Of a stretch of DNA of 58,826 bases, positions 24,279-32,060 are shown piece after piece. The notes beneath the pieces were generated by a model. That model was given only the letters and a program-made list of their open reading frames with translations, was not told where the DNA came from and made no database searches. Both the position numbers and the translations under genes were made by a program. How positions within the stretch are numbered: position 1 is the first letter of the stretch; each line of letters opens with the position of its first letter. The stretch is from an uncultured Fusobacterium sp. (GTDB lineage Bacteria > Fusobacteriota > Fusobacteriia > Fusobacteriales > Fusobacteriaceae), in assembly GCA_900542625.1 (NCBI GenBank), contig UQOH01000003.1:1-58826 (forward strand). Direction: 5' to 3'.

Positions 24279-25484
24279 ATGGATTCGCTAAAAGAGTTAT
24301 TCAAAATTGGTAACGGACCTTCAAGTTCTCACACAATGGGACCTGAAAGAGCAGCAAGAAAATTCAAAGGTGAAACACCTGAGGCAGAATCTTATAAGGT
24401 AGAGCTTTATGGTTCACTTGCTCTTACAGGAAAAGGACACCTTACAGACTGGATAATCGAGAAAACTTTAGAACCTGTAAAAACAGAAATTATTTGGAAA
24501 CCTGAAGTTGTTCATCCATTCCATACAAATGGAATGAGATTTTTTGCATATGATAAAGATGGAAATGAGATTAAAAGCTGGCTTGTTTTCTCTGTAGGCG
24601 GAGGAACAATTGTTGAAGAGGGACAAGGCAGATATTCAGCTTCTACAGTTTATCCATTAAAGAAAATGGATGACATAATGACTTGGTGCAGAGATAACAA
24701 AAAAGAGTTATGGGAATATGTAATCGAGTATGAAGAAGATGATATTGAAAGTTTCCTATTAGAGATCTGGACAGCTATGAAAGAAGCTGTTGAAAGAGGA
24801 ATAAACAAAGAGGGAGTTCTTCCGGGAAGCATAGGACTAAAAAGACGTGCTCAAAACTTCTACAGAAAATCAAGATCTGAAGGAAAAGTAAGACAGTTCA
24901 GAGGAAAACTGTTTGCCTACACTCTTGCAGTTTCAGAAGAAAATGCAGGAGGAGGAAGAGTTGTTACAGCTCCTACATGCGGAGCAGCAGGAGTTATACC
25001 TGGAACACTTTACACATTAAAAGAAACATTTAATCTTGATGATAAAGAGATTGTAAAAGCTCTTGCTGTAGCAGGAATAATTGGAAATATTGTAAAAGAA
25101 AATGCAAGTATTTCCGGAGCAGAGGCTGGATGTCAGGCAGAGGTTGGAACAGCTTGTGCAATGGCAGCAGCAATGGCAGCTTTCATAATGGGCGGAACAC
25201 TTGAACAGATAGAGTATGCAGCAGAGATGGCTCTTGAGCACAATCTTGGATTAACTTGTGACCCTATCGGCGGATATGTACAAATACCTTGTATCGAAAG
25301 AAATGCATCTGCAGCAGCAAAAGCTTTAGATACTGCTAACTATGCTTTATACACAGATGGAGCTCACAGTGTATCTTTCGATGAAGTTGTTATTACAATG
25401 GGAGAAACAGGAAGAGATATGAAAGAGGAATACAGAGAAACATCTCTTGGAGGACTTGCTAAACACTTCTGTGCAAACTGCTAA
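24279..25484 (+). CDS. sdaA: L-serine dehydratase (single chain), copy 2
   Basis: A 401-residue paralogue of the enzyme at 7951-9162, similar over its whole length. It has the same GPSSSHTMGPERAA start, TAPTCGAAGVIPG, SGAEAGCQAEVG, TCDPIGGYVQIPCIERN and SFDEVVITMGETG. All likely cluster cysteines are present. Near the N-terminus it reads GNGPSSSH, where copy 1 has GCGPSSSH. A good AAGGAGG site precedes the start. This copy has no linked permease or regulator. It follows pheT by 54 bp, so it may be expressed more constantly than copy 1, which is an inference. Confidence 0.92.
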   Translation: MDSLKELFKIGNGPSSSHTMGPERAARKFKGETPEAESYKVELYGSLALTGKGHLTDWIIEKTLEPVKTEIIWKPEVVHPFHTNGMRFFAYDKDGNEIKSWLVFSVGGGTIVEEGQGRYSASTVYPLKKMDDIMTWCRDNKKELWEYVIEYEEDDIESFLLEIWTAMKEAVERGINKEGVLPGSIGLKRRAQNFYRKSRSEGKVRQFRGKLFAYTLAVSEENAGGGRVVTAPTCGAAGVIPGTLYTLKETFNLDDKEIVKALAVAGIIGNIVKENASISGAEAGCQAEVGTACAMAAAMAAFIMGGTLEQIEYAAEMALEHNLGLTCDPIGGYVQIPCIERNASAAAKALDTANYALYTDGAHSVSFDEVVITMGETGRDMKEEYRETSLGGLAKHFCANC

Positions 25485-25502
25485 AACTATATAAAAAAAT
25501 TT

Positions 25503-25536
25503 AAGGGGATGACTCATGATTTAGTCATCCTCTTTA
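25503..25536 (+). terminator. Terminator after serine dehydratase copy 2
   Basis: AAGGGGATGACT (25503-25514) pairs with AGTCATCCTCTT (25523-25534) with one G-T wobble around an 8-base loop. The T-run is short. Confidence 0.7.
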
Positions 25537-25583
25537 CACTATAAAATTATGTATATACAAAAAGAATTGGAGAAATATATTTA

Positions 25584-26153
25584 ATGAAATTAATAGTAGG
25601 ACTTGGAAATCCGGGAAAAGAATATGAAAACACAAGACATAACTTAGGTTTTATGGTAATAGACCAGTTATCTAAAGACCTAAAGGTTTATGATTTCAGA
25701 GAAAAATTCAAAGGGCTTGTAGGTGAAGGAAGTTATAAAGGAGAAAAAATACTTCTTTTAAAACCGCAGACTTTTATGAATTTAAGCGGTGACTCAATAA
25801 TTCAGATTTTAAATTTTTATAAAATAGATCCTGAAACAGAGATGATAGTAATTTATGACGATATGTCACTTCCTGTGGGAAAACTTAGAATAAGAGAAAA
25901 AGGAAGTGCAGGAGGACATAACGGAATAAAGTCTATAATATCTCATGTTGGTGAAAAATTCTTAAGAATAAAATTTGGAATAGGAGCCAGCGGCGGAAAA
26001 GACAAAACAGTAGGCTTTGTACTTGGACGTTTTGCAAAAGAAGATGAAGAGGAAGTCAAAGAAGGAATAGGAAATGCAGCGAAAATGGTTCTGGGACTCC
26101 TTGACGGAGAAAAGATTGAAAAAATAATGCAGCTTTATAACAAAAAATGTTAA
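25584..26153 (+). CDS. pth: Peptidyl-tRNA hydrolase
   Basis: A 189-residue enzyme that frees tRNA from peptidyl-tRNA dropped by ribosomes. It shows the family pattern VGLGNPGKEYENTRHNLGF, with the catalytic His in TRHNLG, then LKPQTFMNLSGDS, VIYDDMSLPVGKLRIREKG and SAGGHNGIKSII. The length is normal. It stands after a terminator and ahead of the rnf operon, which has its own likely promoter. Confidence 0.96.
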   Translation: MKLIVGLGNPGKEYENTRHNLGFMVIDQLSKDLKVYDFREKFKGLVGEGSYKGEKILLLKPQTFMNLSGDSIIQILNFYKIDPETEMIVIYDDMSLPVGKLRIREKGSAGGHNGIKSIISHVGEKFLRIKFGIGASGGKDKTVGFVLGRFAKEDEEEVKEGIGNAAKMVLGLLDGEKIEKIMQLYNKKC

Positions 26154-26181
26154 AAAAAGAGCGCTAAGTGCGAAAAAGATA

Positions 26182-26210
26182 TTGTTAAAAAAACATAATT
26201 GTGCTAAACT
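26182..26210 (+). promoter_or_regulatory. Promoter of the rnf operon
   Basis: TTGTTA (26182-26187) and TAAACT (26205-26210) are 17 bp apart, with TG one base ahead of the -10. It lies about 78 bp upstream of rnfC. Confidence 0.5.
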
Positions 26211-26287
26211 TTAGAGTGAAGAAAAGTTTTTAAAAATATATTTAATATAATAAATATAATTTAAGTTTAAGGAAGGAGAGAGTTTGT

Positions 26288-27595
26288 ATGAATTTTGTTG
26301 GATTCAGAGGCGGAGTTCATCCACCTGATAACAAAGCCCAAACAGCTGAAAAGGCAACAGAAAAAATGGCATCACCAAAAATGGTATACATACCATTACA
26401 GCAACATATCGGAGCACCATTAGATCCAATTGTAAAAGTTGGAGACAAAGTTCTTAAGGGACAAAAAATAGCAGATTCTCAGGCATTTATGTCTACTACT
26501 ATCCATTCACCAGTAAGTGGGGTAGTAAAAAGAATCGAGCAGAGAGTATTCCCGTTAATGGGAAAAGCAAACACAGTAGTTATTGAAAATGACGGAAATG
26601 ACGAATGGTGTGAGCTTGAAAAAATCACAGACTGGCAGAATGCGTCAGTTGAGGATTTATTAAAATTAATCAGAGAGAAAGGTATAGTAGGAATAGGAGG
26701 AGCAAGCTTCCCTACTCATATTAAACTTAACCCTCCAAAAGATACTAAAATTGATACTTTAGTACTTAACGGAGCAGAGTGTGAGCCTTATTTAAATTCA
26801 GACAACAGACTTATGCTTGAAGATCCAAACGCAATAGTAGAAGGAATCAAAATCATTAAGAAAATTCTTGGAATCGATACAGCAGTAATCGGAATCGAAG
26901 AAAATAAACCTGAAGCTATTGCAAGTATGAAAAAAGCCTGTGAAGGAACTGGTATTGAAGTAATGCCTCTTCATACAAAATATCCACAAGGTGGAGAAAA
27001 ACAACTTATAAAAGCAGTTTTAGACAGAGAAGTTCCATCTGGAAAACTTCCTGCATCTGTTGGAGTAGTTGTGCAAAACACAGGAACAGCAGCAGCTATT
27101 TACAGAGGAATAGTTCTTGGAGAACCATTAATTGAGAAAATAGTTACTGTATCAGGAAAAGCTATAAAAGAACCTAAAAACATAAAAGTAGTAATAGGAA
27201 CACCTTTCTCTGAACTTCTTGAGTATTGCGGAGTAGACAGAGAGAAAGTTGACAAGCTTGTTATGGGTGGACCTATGATGGGTATGGCACAATTCACAGA
27301 AGAAGTTCCTGTAATCAAAGGAACTGGTGGACTTTTAGCACTAACTAAAGAGGAAACTAACTACTGCAAACCTCAAGCATGTATAAGCTGTGGAAAATGT
27401 GTAGATGTATGTCCTATGCATTTAGTACCATTTATGTATGCAAGACTTGCAGTAAAAGAACACTGGGAAGAATTACCTAAGTATAACTTAATGGACTGTA
27501 TAGAATGTGGTTCATGTGCTTACATCTGCCCAGCAAACAGACCGCTTACTGAAGCTATCAAAATTGGAAAAGCTAAAGTAAGAGCAATGAAATAA
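26288..27595 (+). CDS. rnfC: Rnf complex subunit RnfC
   Basis: A 435-residue peripheral subunit of the Rnf ferredoxin:NAD+ oxidoreductase, the NADH-side electron entry or exit. GGVHPP lies near the N-terminus. VGIGGASFPTHIKL and LNGAECEPYLNSDNRLM form the nucleotide/flavin region. Two 4Fe-4S motifs follow at CISCGKCVDVCP and CIECGSCAYICP. The length is like clostridial RnfC and much shorter than the E. coli RsxC, which has a repeat-rich tail. It is the first gene of rnfCDGEAB, with GGAAGGAGAG upstream of the start. Confidence 0.96.
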   Translation: MNFVGFRGGVHPPDNKAQTAEKATEKMASPKMVYIPLQQHIGAPLDPIVKVGDKVLKGQKIADSQAFMSTTIHSPVSGVVKRIEQRVFPLMGKANTVVIENDGNDEWCELEKITDWQNASVEDLLKLIREKGIVGIGGASFPTHIKLNPPKDTKIDTLVLNGAECEPYLNSDNRLMLEDPNAIVEGIKIIKKILGIDTAVIGIEENKPEAIASMKKACEGTGIEVMPLHTKYPQGGEKQLIKAVLDREVPSGKLPASVGVVVQNTGTAAAIYRGIVLGEPLIEKIVTVSGKAIKEPKNIKVVIGTPFSELLEYCGVDREKVDKLVMGGPMMGMAQFTEEVPVIKGTGGLLALTKEETNYCKPQACISCGKCVDVCPMHLVPFMYARLAVKEHWEELPKYNLMDCIECGSCAYICPANRPLTEAIKIGKAKVRAMK

Positions 27596-27622
27596 AATCT
27601 TTAGGAGATAGGAGGAATAAAA

Positions 27623-28564
27623 GTGTCAAAAGTATATAATATGGGGCCATCACCTCACATAAGAACATCAGAAACAGTTGACAAAGTAATGCTTGATGTA
27701 ATTATTGCTTTAATACCTGCATTACTTATGGCTTTTTACGTATTCAAAGTAAGAGCTTTATTAGTTACAGCTGTTTCAGTAATATTCTGTATGTTAACAG
27801 AGCTTGTATTTAATAAAATAAGAAAAGTAGAATGTACACTTCATGACGGAAGTGCTATTGTAACTGGTTTATTATTTGCATTTGTTATACCAGTAGGTAT
27901 GGGACTGCAATATGTAGCAATAGGTGCAATTGTATCTATCGCTTTAGGAAAAATGTTATTTGGTGGTTTAGGACAAAACGTATTTAACCCTGCATTAGTA
28001 GGAAGAGCATTTGTTCAGGCTTCTTGGCCGGTAGCTATCACAACATTTACACTTGATGGTATGGCAGGAGCTACAATGCTTGATGCAATGAAGAGAGGAG
28101 TACCTGAAATCTTAATAGGTGAAGGAAATCCTTATGTTCAGGCATTAATCGGAAAAATGGGTGGTTGTCTTGGTGAAACATCAGCAATTGCTTTATTAAT
28201 AGGTGGAGCTTATCTGATTTATAAAAAACAAATAGATTGGAAAATGCCTGTAATTATAATAGCAACTGTTGCAGTTTTAACAGGAATAGCTGGAAGAGAT
28301 CCATTAATGCACGTGCTTTCTGGAGGATTACTTCTTGGAGCATTCTTCATGGCAACAGATATGGTTACTAGTCCGGTAACTCCAAAAGGGAAAATAATTT
28401 ATGCTTTAGGAATTGGAGTTTTAATATCTCTAATTAGAATGAAAGGTGGGTATCCTGAAGGAACAGCATTCTCTATATTAATAATGAATGGTATCACACC
28501 TTTAATCAACAGATATACAATGCCTAAGAAATTCGGGGAGGTGAAAGCTGATGGAAAGAAATAG
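27623..28564 (+). CDS. rnfD: Rnf complex subunit RnfD
   Basis: A 313-residue membrane subunit starting at GTG 27623 behind GGAGG. It has about eight to nine hydrophobic segments, with GQNVFNPALVGRAFVQASWP. The site DGMAGATMLDA contains the Thr that should carry covalent FMN, as in NqrB/RnfD proteins. Later it has DMVTSPVTPKGK and MKGGYPEGTAFSILIMN. With RnfA, E and G it forms the ion-pumping membrane core. Its last 14 bases overlap rnfG. Confidence 0.95.
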   Translation: MSKVYNMGPSPHIRTSETVDKVMLDVIIALIPALLMAFYVFKVRALLVTAVSVIFCMLTELVFNKIRKVECTLHDGSAIVTGLLFAFVIPVGMGLQYVAIGAIVSIALGKMLFGGLGQNVFNPALVGRAFVQASWPVAITTFTLDGMAGATMLDAMKRGVPEILIGEGNPYVQALIGKMGGCLGETSAIALLIGGAYLIYKKQIDWKMPVIIIATVAVLTGIAGRDPLMHVLSGGLLLGAFFMATDMVTSPVTPKGKIIYALGIGVLISLIRMKGGYPEGTAFSILIMNGITPLINRYTMPKKFGEVKADGKK

Positions 28565-29087
28565 ATTTATACACTATGGTTCTGTTCTTTTAGCAATCGC
28601 AGCTGTATCTGCCGGACTTCTGGCTTTCGTAAACGGATTAACAAAAGATGTTATTGCAAACAATAAAATAGCAGCAGCCAATGCTGCAAGAAAAGAAGTT
28701 GTACCTTTAGCAGCTTCATTCGACGACTCAAAAGCAGTTGTATCTGATGACTTAACATTTGTACCTGGATTAGATGCAAATGGAAACACTGTTGGATACG
28801 TTGTAATAGTGAGCCAAGGTGGTTACGCAGCTAATATAGATTTCTCACTTGGAGTTGGATTAGATGGAAAGATTACTGGATTAAGAGTAATGAACCACCA
28901 AGAAACTCCTGGATTAGGAGCAAAAATTTCTGGAATCGAGTGGCAGGATCACTGGATTGGTGCAGATAAATCTTATGAATTTACTAAAGCAGCAGATGCT
29001 TTTGCTGGAGCAACAGTATCTCCAACAGCTGTTTATACAGGAATTCAAAGAGCTTTATCAGCATATGAAAACGGGGTGAGCAAATAA
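28551..29087 (+). CDS. rnfG: Rnf complex subunit RnfG
   Basis: A 178-residue subunit with one N-terminal membrane helix (GSVLLAIAAVSAGLLAFVNG) and an extracytoplasmic FMN-binding domain. The attachment motif is FAGATVSPTAVYTGI, where the Thr after GA is the predicted FMN-phosphoester residue. NHQETPGLGAKI is also typical. The start overlaps the end of rnfD and has GGGGAGG upstream. Its stop codon overlaps the ATG of rnfE (TAATG). Confidence 0.95.
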   Translation: MERNRFIHYGSVLLAIAAVSAGLLAFVNGLTKDVIANNKIAAANAARKEVVPLAASFDDSKAVVSDDLTFVPGLDANGNTVGYVVIVSQGGYAANIDFSLGVGLDGKITGLRVMNHQETPGLGAKISGIEWQDHWIGADKSYEFTKAADAFAGATVSPTAVYTGIQRALSAYENGVSK

Positions 29088-29689
29088 TGGCACAAAGTAA
29101 AGTAGGAATCATATTAAATGGTATGATAAAAGAAAACCCTGTACTTGTTCTTCTTTTAGGACTATGTCCTACACTTGGAACATCAAGTTCAGCAATAAAC
29201 GGAATGTCAATGGGACTTGCTACTACAGCAGTTCTTGTATTCTCAAATATATTAATATCTGTATTCAAGAAAGTAATTCCTGATAAAGTAAGAATCCCTG
29301 CTTTCATCATGATTATCGCTTCTCTTGTTACAATAGTTCAAATGTTAATGGAAGCTTTCACTCCTGATATCTACAAAGTATTAGGATTATACATTCCATT
29401 AATAGTTGTTAACTGTATAGTTTTAGGAAGAGCAGAAAGCTTTGCTTCTAAAAACAGTGTAATAGATTCAATGTTTGATGGTATCGGATCAGGGCTTGGA
29501 TTTACACTTGCTCTTACTATTCTTGGTATAATCAGAGAGATCTTAGGAAACGGAACAGTATTCAATATTGTTATAACTCCAGCTAACTGGCAGCCAGCAT
29601 TAATATTTATATTACCACCTGGTGGATTCTTAACAATAGCTTGTGTTATCGCATTCCAAAATTACCTAAAACAAAAGAAGGAGGTATAG
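29087..29689 (+). CDS. rnfE: Rnf complex subunit RnfE
   Basis: A 200-residue integral membrane subunit of the NqrD/RnfE family with six hydrophobic segments. It begins with GMIKENPVLVLLLGLCPTLG, which contains the conserved Cys-Pro-x-Leu, and has CIVLGRAESFASKN in the middle, where a second Cys belongs to the intramembrane iron site shared with RnfA. It is coupled to rnfG by a one-base overlap. Confidence 0.95.
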   Translation: MAQSKVGIILNGMIKENPVLVLLLGLCPTLGTSSSAINGMSMGLATTAVLVFSNILISVFKKVIPDKVRIPAFIMIIASLVTIVQMLMEAFTPDIYKVLGLYIPLIVVNCIVLGRAESFASKNSVIDSMFDGIGSGLGFTLALTILGIIREILGNGTVFNIVITPANWQPALIFILPPGGFLTIACVIAFQNYLKQKKEV

Positions 29690-29693
29690 TTAA

Positions 29694-30278
29694 GTGGATT
29701 TAGCAAAATTATTTAGTATAATTATAACTTCAATCTTTATTCAAAACTATGTTTTCGGTAGAGTTCTTGGAATTTGTCCATACATGGGAGTTTCTAAAAA
29801 GGTTGAATCATCTATCGGAATGGGAATGGCTATTATATTCGTTATATCAATAGCTTCTGCAATAACTTGGTTAGTATACCAATATCTGCTTGTTCCATTT
29901 GGTCTTGAATATTTACAAACAATAATGTTCATTTTAATAATAGCTTCATTAGTTCAATTTGTTGAGATGGCAATTCAAAAAATGTCACCGAACCTGTACA
30001 ATGCACTTGGAGTATATTTACCATTAATCACTACAAACTGTGTTGTTCTTGGGGTTGCAATCTTAAACATTCAAGAAGGATATAACTTCATTGAAACAGT
30101 TGTAAACGGTATCGGAGCTGCTGTTGGATTTACATTAGCACTAATATTACTTGCTGGTGTTAGAGAGAGAATAGAATATTCTGATATCCCTAAACCATTC
30201 CAAGGTGTGCCTATCGCATTCATATCAGCAACTTGTTTAGCTTTAGCATTCATGGGATTTGCAGGAATGCAAATATAA
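29694..30278 (+). CDS. rnfA: Rnf complex subunit RnfA
   Basis: A 194-residue integral membrane protein, homologous to RnfE in opposite topology. It starts at GTG 29694 behind GGAGG. IQNYVFGRVLGICPYMGVSKK and LPLITTNCVVLGVAILN hold the Cys residues expected for the metal centre in the membrane, and VRERIEYSDIPKPFQG closes the protein. Six membrane segments are visible. It lies 4 bp after rnfE. Confidence 0.95.
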   Translation: MDLAKLFSIIITSIFIQNYVFGRVLGICPYMGVSKKVESSIGMGMAIIFVISIASAITWLVYQYLLVPFGLEYLQTIMFILIIASLVQFVEMAIQKMSPNLYNALGVYLPLITTNCVVLGVAILNIQEGYNFIETVVNGIGAAVGFTLALILLAGVRERIEYSDIPKPFQGVPIAFISATCLALAFMGFAGMQI

Positions 30279-30294
30279 ATTTTTGGAGGTTGTT

Positions 30295-31287
30295 ATGGGA
30301 AATGAAATATTAATAGCTGTAGTTATTCTTGGTGTTACAGGATTAGCTATGGGATTATTCTTAGCCTTTGCCTCTAAAAAATTTGAGGTTCAGGTTGATG
30401 AAAGAGTATCAGCAATAACTGCATGTCTTCCTGGTGCAAACTGTGGTGGATGTGGATTCCCAGGATGTGGAGGATACGCTGATGCTGTTGTAAATAAAGG
30501 TGCAAAACCTAATATGTGTGCTCCTGGTGGTCCTGCTGTTGCAGATAAAATTTGTGAAATTATGGGGATGACTGCTGAGGCTTCAACAGGTCCTAAAATA
30601 GTAGCAAGAGTTTTATGTCAAGGAAAACACGAAAATGCTGCAGAAAAATATAACTTCAGAGGAGATATCACAACTTGTGCTGCTATGAACTTATATGCTG
30701 CAGGAGAAAAAGCATGTTCTTATGCTTGTCTTGGAAAAGGGGACTGTGTAAAGGTATGTCCTGTTGGTGCAATATCTATTGTTGATGGAATTGCTCATAT
30801 AGATGAAGAAAAATGTGTATCTTGCGGAGCTTGTTCTAAAGCTTGTCCTAAGCTTGTAATTGCTATGCTTCCACAGCCACAGAAAGTAAATGTTCTTTGC
30901 TCTTCTAAAGACAAAGGTGCAGATGCTAGAAAGAACTGTAAAACAGCTTGTATCGGATGTGGAATGTGTGCTAAAGCATGTCCTGTTGGTGCTATCACAG
31001 TTGAAAACAATCTTGCTAAGATTGATCCGGCTAAATGCATCCAATGTGGATTATGTGCAACTAAGTGTCCAACTAAAGCTATCCACAGCTTAGTAGTTCC
31101 TAAAAAAGCAAAAGTAGTTGAAGAGAAATGTGTTGGATATACAATCTGTGCTAAAAACTGTCCAGTATCAGCTATTGAAGGAGCTATAAAAGAAAAACAC
31201 AAAGTTGATCCAGCTAAATGCGTAGGATGTGGAATTTGTGCAACTAAATGTCCTAAGAAAGCAATTGAAATGGAAGAAGTTAAATAA
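30295..31287 (+). CDS. rnfB: Rnf complex subunit RnfB (polyferredoxin)
   Basis: A 330-residue subunit that takes electrons from reduced ferredoxin. ATG at 30295 is supported by GGAGG, and the earlier in-frame start at 30259 lies inside rnfA. One N-terminal membrane helix is followed by the four-Cys motif CLPGANCGGCGFPGCGG. Next come six ferredoxin-like motifs: CSYACLGKGDCVKVCP, CVSCGACSKACP, CIGCGMCAKACP, CIQCGLCATKCP, CVGYTICAKNCP and CVGCGICATKCP. The fifth has Tyr in place of the second Cys. It ends the operon at a strong terminator. Confidence 0.96.
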   Translation: MGNEILIAVVILGVTGLAMGLFLAFASKKFEVQVDERVSAITACLPGANCGGCGFPGCGGYADAVVNKGAKPNMCAPGGPAVADKICEIMGMTAEASTGPKIVARVLCQGKHENAAEKYNFRGDITTCAAMNLYAAGEKACSYACLGKGDCVKVCPVGAISIVDGIAHIDEEKCVSCGACSKACPKLVIAMLPQPQKVNVLCSSKDKGADARKNCKTACIGCGMCAKACPVGAITVENNLAKIDPAKCIQCGLCATKCPTKAIHSLVVPKKAKVVEEKCVGYTICAKNCPVSAIEGAIKEKHKVDPAKCVGCGICATKCPKKAIEMEEVK

Positions 31288-31306
31288 TAAAAAATAAAAT
31301 TTTTTA

Positions 31307-31350
31307 AATAACTCCGATACACTTAATTTGTATCGGGGTTATTTTTTTAT
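31307..31350 (+). terminator. Terminator of the rnf operon
   Basis: AATAACTCCGATACA (31307-31321) pairs with TGTATCGGGGTTATT (31329-31343), with one T-G wobble, followed by TTTTTT. Confidence 0.9.
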
Positions 31351-31485
31351 CACACATATATATAATGAAGGAAAACGAAAATAAATCACAGTTCAAAAAA
31401 CGTGTAAGAAATATGAAAAAATGAGAGTTTGCTTTCTATAACAGAAAAAAAATGAAAAATTTTTGAAAAAAATCAAAAAAAAGCT

Positions 31486-31513
31486 TTGCAAATACTGGGA
31501 ATTATGATATAAT
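31486..31513 (+). promoter_or_regulatory. Promoter of the S10-spc ribosomal operon
   Basis: TTGCAA (31486-31491) and a perfect TATAAT (31508-31513) are separated by 16 bp. It predicts a leader of roughly 55 bases before rpsJ. Confidence 0.75.
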
Positions 31514-31526
31514 TCTCAAGGTGTAC

Positions 31527-31569
31527 AAAGGATGTTAATATATCCTTTAAATTAAAAAATTAAAGGAGG
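31527..31569 (+). promoter_or_regulatory. rpsJ leader with two mutually exclusive hairpins
   Basis: AAAGGAT (31527-31533) can pair with ATCCTTT (31542-31548). The same segment, as TCCTTTAA (31543-31550), is also perfectly complementary to TTAAAGGA (31560-31567), which contains most of the rpsJ ribosome binding site AAAGGAGG. So one fold leaves the site free and the other hides it. This could be an autoregulatory leader of the ribosomal operon. The structures are read by eye, not computed. Confidence 0.45.
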
Positions 31570-31576
31570 TGTATAA

Positions 31577-31888
31577 ATGGCTTCTAATAAGTTAAGAATC
31601 TACTTGAAAGCTTATGATCATATGTTACTAGATCAATCAGCAAAGAAGATAGCTGAAGTAGCAGAAAAGTCTGGAGCAGAAATCGCTGGACCTATGCCAC
31701 TACCAACTAAGATTAAAAAATACACTGTATTAAGATCAGTACATGTTAACAAAGATTCAAGAGAGCAGTTTGAAATGAGAATTCACAGAAGAATGGTGGA
31801 AATTAAAAACTCTACTCAAAAAACAATATCATCTTTAACAGCGGTTAACTTACCAGCTGGTGTTGGAATCGAAATTAAACAAGCGTAG
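31577..31888 (+). CDS. rpsJ: 30S ribosomal protein S10
   Basis: A 103-residue protein, standard S10 length. It begins with LRIYLKAYDHMLLDQSAKKI and contains GPMPLPTKIKKYTVLRSVHVNKDSREQFEMR in outline, including the loop that binds NusB in antitermination. It ends with LPAGVGIEIK. It is the first gene of the S10-spc operon, behind AAAGGAGG. The next gene, rplC, is separated by an unusually long 172-base gap with RNA structure. Confidence 0.97.
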   Translation: MASNKLRIYLKAYDHMLLDQSAKKIAEVAEKSGAEIAGPMPLPTKIKKYTVLRSVHVNKDSREQFEMRIHRRMVEIKNSTQKTISSLTAVNLPAGVGIEIKQA

Positions 31889-32060
31889 TTTAAAAAACAC
31901 AAAAATGGCTGATTCTCGGGTAATTTGAAGATTTAAATTAAGGTTGAAATCAAATTATCCTTACAGAATAATACAAGTTGACGCTTTTTTTAAAGCAGGA
32001 TCGTGGAACCACGAGGTCAAGTTGTCAACCAATATATTATTTGATGGAGGTTATGAACAA
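31889..32060 (+). promoter_or_regulatory. Structured rpsJ-rplC intergenic leader (candidate r-protein regulatory RNA)
   Basis: This gap is far longer than any other in the operon. A first stem pairs GGTAATTTGA (31919-31928) with TCAAATTATCC (31950-31960), allowing one bulge. A second, compact unit is closed by GTTGAC (31977-31982) and GTCAAC (32024-32029). It contains two hairpins, GCTTT-TTTT-AAAGC (31983-31996) and one at 32001-32014 built on TCGTGGAACCACGA. The rplC ribosome binding site GGAGG (32046-32050) lies 17 bases later. An internal promoter is also possible: TTGAAA (31944-31949), 17 bp, AATAAT (31967-31972). Confidence 0.5.

Noticed and set aside
26154..26181. Terminator after pth
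   Set aside because: A weak GCGC/GTGC pairing is present but there is no T-run, so it is not supported.
31944..32060. In-frame N-terminal extension of L3 from TTG 31944
   Set aside because: The extra 39 residues do not resemble any L3, the strong ribosome binding site GGAGG is placed for ATG 32061, and the stretch is better explained as structured leader RNA.
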